From positions 1 through 26,404 of the forward strand of contig CAMTBF010000001.1 of NCBI GenBank assembly GCA_947068385.1: a DNA stretch of 26,404 nt, read 5' to 3'. The translations under genes and the position numbers were made by a program. The notes beneath the pieces are model-generated. The model did not search any database. It saw only the letters and a program-made list of their open reading frames with translations, and had not been told where the DNA came from. Of this stretch, positions 7,747 to 16,178 are shown piece after piece. The DNA is from an uncultured Lachnospiraceae bacterium (GTDB lineage: Bacteria; Bacillota; Clostridia; Lachnospirales; Lachnospiraceae). Position 1 is the stretch's first letter. Every line of letters starts with the position of its first letter.

Positions 7747-8607
7747 TTATGCCGCCTTCTTTCCCAGCCGCCGCCTTACGATGATGTCCGCCGCCACCGC
7801 GAAGGCCAGCATCAGGAGCGCCAGCACCTGGGACACGGGGACCTGGGTGCCGGGAATGAAGAGGGTGTCGGTGCGGATGCCCTCGATGACGAACCGCCCC
7901 AGACCGTAGCCGCCCAGGTACAGCAGGCAGATCTCCCCGTCGAAGCGCTTGTGCTTCCTGAAGCAGAGGAGCAGGACCAGCACCAGCAGGTTCCACAGGC
8001 TCTCATACAGGAAGGTGGGGTGCACATTGATATAATTGGCCCCCTCCGGGATATGGGCCGCTATGTTCTCGGAGATGTCCCTGGCCCGCACCGCCTCGAC
8101 GGGGAGCTGCATGGAAAAGAGGCCGTCATAGTACTCCCCGAAGACCTCCCGGTTCATGAAATTCCCCCAGCGGCCGATGACCTGCCCCAGGATCAATCCG
8201 GGCATGCAGGTGTCGCCCATCAGCAGGGGGCTCTTCTTCTTGATCCTGCCGTAGACGAACAGGGTGATGAACGCGGCGATCACCGCCCCATAGATGGCCA
8301 TGCCGCCGTTTCTGGTATTGAATATGCTCAGCAGATTATCCTTGTAATAATCCCAGGCGAACACCACATAATAGATGCGCGCCCCGATGATGGAGAAGAT
8401 GACTGCATAGATGGCAAAATCCCAGTAGTCATCCGGATCCTGCCCTGTCACCTTGGCCATGTGCGCCGCCATCAGGATGCCCGCCAGCACGCCGATGCCG
8501 ATGATCAGGCCGTAGTAGGCAATGCTGAAGCCAAAGATGCTGAAGGACTTGGGCACGTCCCTCAGATAGATTCCCAGGTTCGGGAACGCGATATCGCCAA
8601 CATTCAT
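7747..8607 (-). CDS. lgt: prolipoprotein diacylglyceryl transferase Lgt
   Basis: Lgt transfers the diacylglyceryl group of phosphatidylglycerol to the lipobox cysteine of prolipoproteins, in the membrane. The 286-residue protein is polytopic with about seven hydrophobic segments. It carries YYGLIIGIG (about 31-39), RNGGMAIYGAVI (about 99-110), the Lgt signature GQVIGRWGNFMNREVFG (141-157), HPTFLYESLWN (about 196-206) and GRFVIEGIRTD (237-247), which include the conserved arginines of the family. The ATG at 8607 has AAGGAAG upstream. It is the last gene of the murE-lgt run, 38 bases after ychF. Confidence 0.96.
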   Translation of the reverse strand: MNVGDIAFPNLGIYLRDVPKSFSIFGFSIAYYGLIIGIGVLAGILMAAHMAKVTGQDPDDYWDFAIYAVIFSIIGARIYYVVFAWDYYKDNLLSIFNTRNGGMAIYGAVIAAFITLFVYGRIKKKSPLLMGDTCMPGLILGQVIGRWGNFMNREVFGEYYDGLFSMQLPVEAVRARDISENIAAHIPEGANYINVHPTFLYESLWNLLVLVLLLCFRKHKRFDGEICLLYLGGYGLGRFVIEGIRTDTLFIPGTQVPVSQVLALLMLAFAVAADIIVRRRLGKKAA

Positions 8608-8645
8608 ACGTTTCTTCCTTTCAGACTCCGTCCCGCATCCCCGCG

Positions 8646-9743
8646 CTACACATTGAAGCGGAACAGGATCACATCTCCGTCTTTCACCACATAGTCCTTG
8701 CCCTCTATGCCCACCAGCCCCTTCTCACGGGCGGCGGCCAGGGAGCCCTGCTCCAGGAGGTCGCGGTAGTTCACCACTTCCGCCTTGATGAAGCCTCTCT
8801 CGAAGTCGGAGTGAATCTTCCCCGCGGCCTGGGGCGCCTTGGTGCCGATCTTGATGGTCCATGCCCTGGTCTCGTCCTCCCCCGCGGTGAGGAAGCTCAT
8901 CAGCCCCAGGATATGGTAGCTGGCCCTGATCAGCTTCTCCAGGCCCGACTCAGAAAGGCCCAGCTCCTCTAAGAACATGGCCTTCTCGTCCTCGTCCAGC
9001 TCGGAGATCTCCTGCTCGATCTGGGCGCAGATGACGAAGACCTCGCTGTCCTCCTGCCCGGCGAATTCCCGCACCTGCGCCACCTTCTCGTTGGAAGCGC
9101 CGTCGTCGGCCAGATCCTCCTCCGCCACGTTGGCGGCATAGATGACGGGCTTGTAGGTCAGCAGATTGTATTCCTTCAGCAGCGCCCGCTCGTCCTCGTC
9201 ATCGGCCTCCATGGTCTTGGCGGGCTTCCCGCTCTCCAGATGCTCCTTGATCCGCTCCAGCAAAGCCAGCTCCTTGGCGCAGGTCTTGTCCATCCTGGCC
9301 GCCTTGGAGACCTTGGAGAGCCTGCGCTCCAGCACCTCCAGGTCGGAGAAGATCAGCTCCAGATTGATGGTCTCGATGTCGCGGAGGGGGTCGATGCTGC
9401 CGTCCACATGGATTACATTCGTATCTTCGAAGCATCTGACCACATGGACGATGGCGTCCACCTCGCGGATATTGCTGAGGAACTGGTTGCCCAGGCCCTC
9501 GCCTTTGGAGGCCCCCTTCACCAGGCCGGCGATGTCCACGAATTCGATCACCGCGGGGGTGACCTTCTTCGACTGGTACATGTCCCCCAGGAGCTTCAGC
9601 CTCTCGTCCGGCACCGCCACGATCCCGATATTGGGGTCGATGGTGCAGAAGGGGTAATTGGCGGATTCCGCGCCCGCTTTGGTCAATGAATTGAACAGTG
9701 TGCTCTTTCCTACGTTGGGTAGGCCGACTATGCCTAATTTCAT
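8646..9743 (-). CDS. ychF: redox-regulated ATPase YchF (Obg-like ATPase)
   Basis: YchF is a ribosome-associated P-loop NTPase of the Obg family that prefers ATP; its cellular role is still debated. The 365-residue protein has the P-loop GLPNVGKS (7-14), the switch region NYPFCTIDPN (29-38) and DIAGLVKGASKGEGLGNQF (70-88). The base-recognition NKxD motif is replaced by NVAE (205-208), which is normal for YchF and explains the loss of GTP specificity. The coiled-coil insert spans about 130-190. The C-terminal TGS domain begins near 282 and contains KIGTKAPQAAGKIHSDFERGF. AAGGAGG lies about 12 bases before the ATG. Confidence 0.97.
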   Translation of the reverse strand: MKLGIVGLPNVGKSTLFNSLTKAGAESANYPFCTIDPNIGIVAVPDERLKLLGDMYQSKKVTPAVIEFVDIAGLVKGASKGEGLGNQFLSNIREVDAIVHVVRCFEDTNVIHVDGSIDPLRDIETINLELIFSDLEVLERRLSKVSKAARMDKTCAKELALLERIKEHLESGKPAKTMEADDEDERALLKEYNLLTYKPVIYAANVAEEDLADDGASNEKVAQVREFAGQEDSEVFVICAQIEQEISELDEDEKAMFLEELGLSESGLEKLIRASYHILGLMSFLTAGEDETRAWTIKIGTKAPQAAGKIHSDFERGFIKAEVVNYRDLLEQGSLAAAREKGLVGIEGKDYVVKDGDVILFRFNV

Positions 9744-9794
9744 CTTCGTCTATATCCTCCTTGAAAACCTTGATTTTATGTATACCGCCTGCCC

Positions 9795-10685
9795 TCACAG
9801 GCGCTTGGCCTTTTTCCGCTCCATGCCCTTCAGCTCCTCATACAGAAGGCGGTAGTTCTCGTACCGCAGCCTGCTGACGGCCCCTTCCTCCACCGCGGCC
9901 TTCACCCCGCAGTCCCTCTCCCCGATATGGGCGCAGCCGCCGAAGCGGCAGTATCTCTCATGCGCCGCGAATTCCGGGTAGAAGCCTGCCAGCCGCTCCT
10001 TCTCCAGGTCGAAGAGCCCCAGGGAGCTGAAGCCCGGCGTGTCCAGGATGTAGGAGCCCTCCCCGATGGCGATCAGCTCGGAATGCCTGGTGGTATGCTT
10101 CCCCCGCTCTATCTTCGCGCTGATCTCTCCCGTCTCCATGACGGTGCCGGACTGCAGGCAGTTGATGATGGAGGACTTCCCCACGCCGCTGGGCCCGGCC
10201 ACCGCCGTGGCATGCCCTGTGAGCATCCCTTTTAGCTCTTCGATGCCGCAGCCCAGCCTGGCGCTGACCGCCAGCGTCCGGTAGCCGCAGCCGCCGTAAA
10301 GCTCCTGGTACTCCCGCCCAAGCCCCTCCTCGTCGATGTCCAGCTTGTTGAAGCAGATGATGCAGGGGATTCCCTGCTGCCCCATCATGACCAGGAAGCG
10401 GTCCAGGAGGTTAAAGCTGGGCCGGGGCTTCGCGATGGCGAAGATCACCAGCGCCTGATCCACGTTGGCCACGGCGGGCCGTATCAGCTCGCTGTCCCTG
10501 GGCAGCAGCGCGCTGATGTTCCCAAGCGCTTCCCCTTCGTCCAGCACGTCCATCTCCACCCAGTCTCCCACCAGGGGCTTGCGGTTGTCCTTGCGGAACA
10601 CCCCCTTCGCCTTGCACTCATATATCCTGCCGCCGCAGTGCACATAGTAGAATCCCGCGATTCCCTTGATGATCCTTCCCCTCAA
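9795..10685 (-). CDS. rsgA: ribosome small subunit-dependent GTPase A RsgA (YloQ/CpgA)
   Basis: RsgA is a circularly permuted GTPase that checks late 30S subunit maturation. From the chosen start it has an OB-fold N-terminus, then the permuted G motifs NKLD (113-116), GPSGVGKS (164-171) and DTPGFSS (215-221). A zinc site follows with Cys246, Cys251, His253 and Cys259. The frame extends to a TTG at 10712, overlapping prkC by 14 bases. I prefer the TTG at 10685, because homologues begin only two or three residues before the GRIIKGIAGFYYV segment and a G-rich GGGGGG lies about 7 bases upstream. In B. subtilis the equivalent gene follows prkC, and its product CpgA is reported as a PrkC substrate. 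Confidence 0.94.
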   Translation of the reverse strand: MRGRIIKGIAGFYYVHCGGRIYECKAKGVFRKDNRKPLVGDWVEMDVLDEGEALGNISALLPRDSELIRPAVANVDQALVIFAIAKPRPSFNLLDRFLVMMGQQGIPCIICFNKLDIDEEGLGREYQELYGGCGYRTLAVSARLGCGIEELKGMLTGHATAVAGPSGVGKSSIINCLQSGTVMETGEISAKIERGKHTTRHSELIAIGEGSYILDTPGFSSLGLFDLEKERLAGFYPEFAAHERYCRFGGCAHIGERDCGVKAAVEEGAVSRLRYENYRLLYEELKGMERKKAKRL

Positions 10686-10698
10686 AGCCGGCCCCCCG

Positions 10699-12822
10699 CT
10701 ATTCCTCGACAAACTCGATTCTTCTGGTAAAGCTCCTCTCCTCCGTGGTAGGCTCGGGAGTGACGGTCTCGCCTGTGTCCGGATCCGTAATGGGCGCCCC
10801 TTCTATGGTCACCGTATAGGTCATGGTGATGGTGCCTCCCGAAGCGGTCAGCCCGTAATAATTTGCCGCCTGGGGGAAGCTGGCCGTCCTTGTCTCCAGA
10901 AGCGTATGGCCGTCGTCCGTCACCAGCGTGATGGCGACCTCCGTCCCCGCCACATAATCCGGCGCCTCCTCCACGGAGGGGGCCAGGATGCTGGCATTGC
11001 ATTTATAGGTGGCGGCCTTGGGCCCGGAGCTCACTTTGATGTCGATTGTCGTCCCCGGCTCCACGTAGGATCCCTTGGAATAGCTCTGGTAGAATATCTC
11101 TCCGCCTCCCACCTCATTGCTGCTCTCATAGGTCACATCCCCGATCTCAAGCCCGGCCTCCCGGGCCTCCGCCCTGCCGTCCGCCTCCAACCGGCCTATC
11201 AGGTCCGGCACGCGAATCTTCTCCTTGCCCTGGCTGACGATGACGGTGACATTGGTCCCCTTCGCCACCTTGGTCTGGGCGGCGGGCACCTGGGAGATGA
11301 TCAGCCCCTCGTCCACATCGTTGGAGAATGCCTCCTCTCTCGTCACGGTGAATCCCTCTGCCGCAAGCTTAAGCTTGGCGTCCTCATAGGAGCCGCCTGT
11401 CACGGAGGGCACCTCCACCCCCTGTGCGCCGGCGCTGGCCACCAGCTTTACCGTGCTCCCGGCCTCGATTTCTGTGCCGGCCTCCACATCCGCGCTGATC
11501 ACCTTCCCCATCTCCACATCGTCCGATTCCTCGTACTCCACCTCGGATTCCAGCTCCAGCCCTTTCAGCTCGTTCCTGACGTCCTCCACGCTCCGGTTCC
11601 TTACCTCGGGCATCTTCACATACTTCTTCCCGGGGGACGGCGTAGGGCTCTCCTCCGACGCGATGATCGGCTTGTCAGGCTCCTTTCCGTCATCCCGCTC
11701 TCCGAAGACCTTCAGGGCCAGGACCACCACGATCACACAGATGACCACGCCTGCCAGCAGCGCCAGGAAGGTGGTCACCTTCTCCATTTTGGGGTTGTAG
11801 TCATAGTCGTCCTCTTCCTCCGGCTCCTCCTCATACTCATATATGGGCTCCGCCTCTGTCCGCAGGCGCATGGGCTCCTCCCGCTCTTCATACTCATAGC
11901 GGTCGTGATAGGCCGTGCGCCGTTTGATCTGGGCCCGCTCGCTGTCCGTGATCGGCCGGGTGCCGGCCTCCATGTCCGGGTCGTTCGGCACGATGACCTC
12001 CTCCGGGTTCATCAGCGACTGCTTCAGGTCCGCGATCAGCTCCTGCATGTTCTGATACCTGCGGTCCGGGGACTTCTGGCAGCATTTCATCACGATGCCC
12101 TCCACGCTGGTGGGGATCTCAGGAATGAATTCCTTGGGCGAGGGCAGCTCCTCCTGGATATGCTTGATGGCGATGGCCACCGTGGTCTCCCCGTTGAAGG
12201 GCACGCGCCCGGTGAGCATCTCGAATATGGTTATCCCTAGGGAATAGATGTCGCTCTTCTCGTCGCTGTAGCCGCCTCTGGCCTGCTCCGGCGACGTATA
12301 GTGGACGGAGCCCATCACGTTGGAGGTGATGGTGTTGCTGGTGGCGGCCTTGGCGATGCCGAAATCCGTCACCTTCACCTTTCCGTCCTTGGAAATGATG
12401 ATGTTCTGGGGCTTGATGTCCCTGTGGATGATGTGGTTGTTGTGGGCAGCCTCGATTCCCATGCTGACCTGTATGGCGATGCTCACCGCCTCCTTGAAGG
12501 ACAGCCTGGCCTTTTTCTCGATATATTTCTTGAGGGTGATGCCCTCCACAAGCTCCATGACGATATAATAGATGCCGTTCTCCTCGCCCACGTCGTACAC
12601 GTTCACGATATTGGGATGCATCAGACCGGCGGCGGCCTGGGCCTCTGTACGGAATTTCGATACAAAGTTGGCGTTCTCGCTGAATTCCTGCTTCAGGACC
12701 TTGACAGCCACGAAGCGGTTCAGCTTATGGCATTTTGCTTTATATACATCCGACATGCCGCCGGTGCCGATCTTCTCCAGCACCTCGTACCTGTCGCCTA
12801 TCATCATTCCAATCTTAACCAT
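10699..12822 (-). CDS. prkC: PASTA-domain Ser/Thr protein kinase PrkC (Stk1 family)
   Basis: This membrane Hanks-type kinase senses cell-wall fragments. The 707-residue protein has a kinase domain at about 12-270: glycine loop IGTGGMSDVY (18-27), VAVK with Lys41, HRDIKPQN (133-140), DFG (153-155) and GSVHYTSPEQARGG (171-184). A very acidic juxtamembrane segment (about 305-343) precedes one membrane helix (about 349-373). Three PASTA repeats follow at about 400-466, 467-532 and 535-600. After them are about 105 residues that look like a beta-rich extracellular domain rather than a fourth PASTA. stp lies just upstream and rsgA downstream, the same order as prpC-prkC-cpgA in B. subtilis. Confidence 0.97.
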   Translation of the reverse strand: MVKIGMMIGDRYEVLEKIGTGGMSDVYKAKCHKLNRFVAVKVLKQEFSENANFVSKFRTEAQAAAGLMHPNIVNVYDVGEENGIYYIVMELVEGITLKKYIEKKARLSFKEAVSIAIQVSMGIEAAHNNHIIHRDIKPQNIIISKDGKVKVTDFGIAKAATSNTITSNVMGSVHYTSPEQARGGYSDEKSDIYSLGITIFEMLTGRVPFNGETTVAIAIKHIQEELPSPKEFIPEIPTSVEGIVMKCCQKSPDRRYQNMQELIADLKQSLMNPEEVIVPNDPDMEAGTRPITDSERAQIKRRTAYHDRYEYEEREEPMRLRTEAEPIYEYEEEPEEEDDYDYNPKMEKVTTFLALLAGVVICVIVVVLALKVFGERDDGKEPDKPIIASEESPTPSPGKKYVKMPEVRNRSVEDVRNELKGLELESEVEYEESDDVEMGKVISADVEAGTEIEAGSTVKLVASAGAQGVEVPSVTGGSYEDAKLKLAAEGFTVTREEAFSNDVDEGLIISQVPAAQTKVAKGTNVTVIVSQGKEKIRVPDLIGRLEADGRAEAREAGLEIGDVTYESSNEVGGGEIFYQSYSKGSYVEPGTTIDIKVSSGPKAATYKCNASILAPSVEEAPDYVAGTEVAITLVTDDGHTLLETRTASFPQAANYYGLTASGGTITMTYTVTIEGAPITDPDTGETVTPEPTTEERSFTRRIEFVEE

Positions 12823-12854
12823 ATACGTTCTCCATTCTAACGATTCACACCGAA

Positions 12855-12875
12855 AGCGGGGCTGCTTCCCCCGCT
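12855..12875 (-). other. GC hairpin at the stp stop codon
   Basis: AGCGGGG pairs with CCCCGCT around a 7-base loop, on the stp-prkC border and overlapping the stp stop codon. Only a few T residues follow, so it is unlikely to be a terminator. It might act in mRNA processing or stability between stp and prkC. Confidence 0.45.
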
Positions 12876-13605
12876 ATGCCAGAGGCTCGATCAAAATCAC
12901 GCTGATGTTGTCCTTGCCGCCGTTCTCATTGGCGGCCTCCACCAGCTCCTGTGCCTTTTCCACAATGTCCCGGGCCCCGTTCATGATCATCCGTATCTCC
13001 CTGTCCTCCAGCATATTGGTCAGCCCGTCGGTGCACATCAGCACCATATCCCCCTCTTCCAGGCGCACGGAAAAAAAGTCCGCCTTCACCGTATCCTCGG
13101 CGCCCACCGCCCTTGTGATGATGTTCTTGTCCGGGTGGTTCCTGGCTTCCTCCCTGCCGATGCCGCCCCGCAGCACCATCTCCTCCACCCAGGAGTGGTC
13201 CCTGGTGATCTGCCTGATTCCCTGGGGGCTCACCACATACAGCCTGCTGTCCCCCACATTGGCCACGGACAGGCGGTTCCCCTCACAGCTCGCCGCCACC
13301 ACCGTGGTCCCCATGCCAGCGAGCAGATAGGATGCCGCCGCCAGCTTGCGTATCCGTGCATTGGCCGCCTGAATCGCCTCGTCAAAACAGCGCAGCGCAT
13401 CCGTCTGGGCGGAATCCGCCACGCACTCCACGATCGTCTCCACCGTGACCTTGGACGCGTATTCCCCCGCATTGTGTCCCCCCATGCCGTCTGCCACCAG
13501 GAACAGATTGGGCAGATGCCCTACGGGCTGCTCCGACGAATACACGTAATCCTGATTCATTTTCCTCTTTCTGCCGATATTCGTAACGGAAAATGTCTTT
13601 AGCAC
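12874..13605 (-). CDS. stp: PP2C-type Ser/Thr protein phosphatase (Stp/PrpC)
   Basis: This cytoplasmic PPM-family phosphatase reverses the phosphorylation made by the neighbouring kinase PrkC. The 243-residue protein is family length for bacterial Stp. It has the metal-binding and catalytic motifs in order: KMNQDY (15-20), VADGMGGHNAGEYAS (37-51, with Asp39), GMGTTVVAA (97-105), NVGDSRLYV (116-124), CTDGLTN (191-197, with Asp193) and GGKDNISVILI (229-239, with Asp232). The start is GTG at 13605, with GGAGG nine bases upstream. GC-rich hairpins without U-tracts lie on both sides of the gene. Confidence 0.96.
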   Translation of the reverse strand: MLKTFSVTNIGRKRKMNQDYVYSSEQPVGHLPNLFLVADGMGGHNAGEYASKVTVETIVECVADSAQTDALRCFDEAIQAANARIRKLAAASYLLAGMGTTVVAASCEGNRLSVANVGDSRLYVVSPQGIRQITRDHSWVEEMVLRGGIGREEARNHPDKNIITRAVGAEDTVKADFFSVRLEEGDMVLMCTDGLTNMLEDREIRMIMNGARDIVEKAQELVEAANENGGKDNISVILIEPLA

Positions 13606-13635
13606 GCCTTATTTCCTCCAATATCCCATTCTCCC

Positions 13636-13663
13636 GGCAGGGCGCTTCTCTCCCCGCCCTGCC
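13636..13663 (-). other. GC hairpin between rlmN and stp
   Basis: GGCAGGGCG pairs perfectly with CGCCCTGCC around a 10-base loop, in the 69-base gap between rlmN and stp. A purine-rich run follows instead of a U-tract, so it is not an intrinsic terminator. It may slow degradation or processing at this border. Confidence 0.5.
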
Positions 13664-13674
13664 AGGCATCCCGT

Positions 13675-14727
13675 CTAGAGCCTGGACATATGCCGGCGTC
13701 TCAATTGCCCGCAGGCCCCCTCGATGTCCCGGCCCATTTCCCTTCTTATACTACCATTAATTCTATTTTTTTCAAGTATATTTTGAAACGCCCTGATTCT
13801 GTCGGCATCCGGCCGGGAGAAATCCCGCTCCTTCACGGGGTTCACCGGGATCAGGTTGATATGGCAGCGCAGGGGCCTGGCAAGGCGGCAGAGCCGCTCC
13901 GCGTCCCGCTCCGAATCATTGACTCCCCTGACCAGGCTGTACTCCAGGGTGATCCTTCTGCCTGTCTCCTGGAAATAGTAGGCGCAGGCCTCCATCAGCT
14001 CCTGGATGGAATACCGCTTCGCCACGGGCATCAATGCCTGCCGCTTCTCGTCCGTAGCGGCATGGAGGGACAGGGCCAATGTGATCTGCAGCCTCTCCCG
14101 GGCCAGGAGCTTCATCTGGGGCACCAGGCCGCAGGTGGACACCGTCACGTTCCTCTGGCTGATGTGGAGCCCGTCCTCGTCCGTGAGCATCCGGAGAAAC
14201 GTCAACAAATTGTTGTAATTGTCCAAGGGCTCCCCTGTGCCCATGACCACCACATTGCTCACCCGCTCTCCCGTCAGCAGCGTGATGGCATAGACCTGAT
14301 CCAGCATCTCCCCGGGGGTGAGGTTGCGCTCCAGGCCCTCTATCCCGGAGGCGCAGAAGGCGCAGCCCATCCTGCAGCCCACCTGGGAGGAGATGCAGAC
14401 GCTGTTGCCGTGCTTGTACCGCATCCAGACGCTCTCCACCAGGTTCCCGTCCGACAGCTCGAACAGGAACTTCTTCGTGCCGTCGATTTTGGACTCCAGC
14501 ACCTGCACTGCCTGCAGGGCCGTGTAGGTGAATCGCTGCCTGCACTCCTCCCGCAGGGCCTTGGAGAGGTTGGTCATGCCCTCGAAGTCCCTGGCCAGCT
14601 TCACATGCATCCACTCGTAGAGCTGCCTGGCCCGGAAGGCCTTCTCCCCCATGGAGGTCATCTCTGCCGTAAGCTCAGGCAGTGTCAGCGATTTGATATC
14701 GATTCTTTTACTGATCCCTTTATCCAT
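13675..14727 (-). CDS. rlmN: 23S rRNA (adenine(2503)-C(2))-methyltransferase RlmN
   Basis: RlmN is a radical-SAM enzyme that C2-methylates A2503 of 23S rRNA and A37 of some tRNAs. The 350-residue protein has the [4Fe-4S] motif CRMGCAFC (Cys118, Cys122, Cys125), the MGTGEPLDNY SAM region (162-171), and the conserved C-terminal cysteine in GACGQL (Cys339). That cysteine and Cys339-equivalents take part in the methyl-transfer mechanism of the family. The distinction from Cfr rests on overall motif context and the housekeeping position. It sits 18 bases after rsmB in the order priA-def-fmt-rsmB-rlmN-stp-prkC, as in B. subtilis. The ATG is at 14727 with a weak ribosome site. Confidence 0.96.
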   Translation of the reverse strand: MDKGISKRIDIKSLTLPELTAEMTSMGEKAFRARQLYEWMHVKLARDFEGMTNLSKALREECRQRFTYTALQAVQVLESKIDGTKKFLFELSDGNLVESVWMRYKHGNSVCISSQVGCRMGCAFCASGIEGLERNLTPGEMLDQVYAITLLTGERVSNVVVMGTGEPLDNYNNLLTFLRMLTDEDGLHISQRNVTVSTCGLVPQMKLLARERLQITLALSLHAATDEKRQALMPVAKRYSIQELMEACAYYFQETGRRITLEYSLVRGVNDSERDAERLCRLARPLRCHINLIPVNPVKERDFSRPDADRIRAFQNILEKNRINGSIRREMGRDIEGACGQLRRRHMSRL

Positions 14728-14745
14728 TCTTCTGTCCGTATCCTT

Positions 14746-16176
14746 CTATTCTTCGTTTATTTCAGTGCGCTCCCTGCAGAATTTCGCGATAAAGAAGCCG
14801 TCCGCTTCCAGAATGCCCGGCAGGAGCTGGATGCAGGCCGCCTCCTCCGCCTCCGTCAGGGGGGCAGAGGGGCCTGTCCCACCCTCCGCAAGCTCCGCCA
14901 TCCGTCGCCTGCCCGCCAGCACCTCCCCGGGCAGCGCGCCCTCCAGGGATACCGGCCGGAATCCAAGCTCCCTGGCGATGAACCGCACCATGTCCTGGTT
15001 CTCGCCGCTGTGGATGGTGCAGGTGCTGTAGAGCAGCGTCCCGCCGGGCTTCACGTATCCGGTGCTGGCTTTCACGATCTGCCGCTGGAGGGCCTGCAGG
15101 CCCTCCAGATCCTCCGGCCTTATCCGGTATTTGATGTCCCGCTTCTTGCCCATGACCCCCAGCCCGGAGCAGGGCACGTCCAACAATACCACATCCGCCT
15201 TCCCCAGGAGCGCCTCGTCCGTGGAGGTGGCGTCGAAGACCTGCGCCTCCACGTTCCCGGCCTTCATGCGGCTGACATTCTCCTCTATCCGCTCCAGCTT
15301 CTCCCCGGACAGGTCTCTGGCCAGCACCCTGCCCCGGACCGCTTTCTCGGATGCCAACAGGCTCTTTCCCCCCGGCGCGGCGCAGACATCGATGACGAAG
15401 TCCGATCGGCCGATCCCCGCCGCCTCCACCGCCAGCGCGGAGCTGACATCCTGTATGGTGCACATCCCTTCACGGAATCCCGGCAGCGCTTCCGTCCCCT
15501 CCGCATGCTCCACCAGGTATATATAGGGCAGGTAAGGGCTGCGCTCCACCCGCATCCCCTGCTCCCGCATCATGCCGCAGAGCCTCTCCCGCTCCTCCTC
15601 GGATGTGTCCAGGCGGAAGCGCAGGGACACCGGGCGTATGGCCATCAGCCCCCGGAGGATCGTCCTGGCCACATCCTGGCCGTACTCCCGCCGCCACAGC
15701 TCCACCAGCCACTCCGGCATGGAATACCTGACGGAATCATGCAGGACAGGCTCCTTGCCCTCGTCCGGCAGGGGAAGGTTCCCCTTGTTCCTGGAAACGG
15801 TGCGCAGCACCCCGTTGACGAAGCCCTTCAGCCGCCCGAAGCCCCGCTTGGCGGCCAGCTTGCAGGCCTCGTCGCAGACGGCGCTGTCCGGCACGGCGTC
15901 CATATAGAGCAGCTGGTAGGCGCTCATGCGCATCAGGCAGCGGATCAGGGGGCGCATCTTGCCCACGGGCAGGCTGGAAAAATGGTTCAGATAATGATCC
16001 AGCTCCAGCCCCCGCTCCAGCGTCCCCTCCGTCACCCGCTTGATGAAAGCCTTCTCCCGGGCCTCCAGGTAATCATATTTGTCCAATACCGCCTTGATCA
16101 GCCTGTGGGAATAGTCCTCCTCCCGCTCCAGGGCCAGCAGCATATCCAGCACAATCTCCCGCGCGTTCACTCCCAC
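14746..16176 (-). CDS. rsmB: 16S rRNA (cytosine(967)-C(5))-methyltransferase RsmB
   Basis: RsmB (Sun/Fmu) makes m5C967 in 16S rRNA. The 476-residue protein has an N-terminal NusB-like RNA-binding domain (about 1-130) and a C-terminal Rossmann methyltransferase domain. The SAM loop is CAAPGGKS (265-272). The two catalytic cysteines are in DVPCSGLG (Cys336) and YSTCTI (Cys386). The C-terminal part has an acidic, alanine-rich segment before the last strand. The start is GTG at 16176, with AGGAGAG about 7 bases upstream; a second GTG two codons later is possible. The gene begins 2 bases after the stop of the zinc peptidase gene, which suggests translational coupling. Confidence 0.96.
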   Translation of the reverse strand: MGVNAREIVLDMLLALEREEDYSHRLIKAVLDKYDYLEAREKAFIKRVTEGTLERGLELDHYLNHFSSLPVGKMRPLIRCLMRMSAYQLLYMDAVPDSAVCDEACKLAAKRGFGRLKGFVNGVLRTVSRNKGNLPLPDEGKEPVLHDSVRYSMPEWLVELWRREYGQDVARTILRGLMAIRPVSLRFRLDTSEEERERLCGMMREQGMRVERSPYLPYIYLVEHAEGTEALPGFREGMCTIQDVSSALAVEAAGIGRSDFVIDVCAAPGGKSLLASEKAVRGRVLARDLSGEKLERIEENVSRMKAGNVEAQVFDATSTDEALLGKADVVLLDVPCSGLGVMGKKRDIKYRIRPEDLEGLQALQRQIVKASTGYVKPGGTLLYSTCTIHSGENQDMVRFIARELGFRPVSLEGALPGEVLAGRRRMAELAEGGTGPSAPLTEAEEAACIQLLPGILEADGFFIAKFCRERTEINEE

Positions 16177-16178
16177 TG

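Noticed and set aside
9100..9125. Loss of the NKxD motif in YchF (NVAE)
   Set aside because: It is the normal YchF variant that goes with ATP preference, so not an anomaly.
12855..12875. Hairpin at the stp-prkC border as an intrinsic terminator
   Set aside because: It lacks a U-tract and lies between two genes expected to be co-transcribed.
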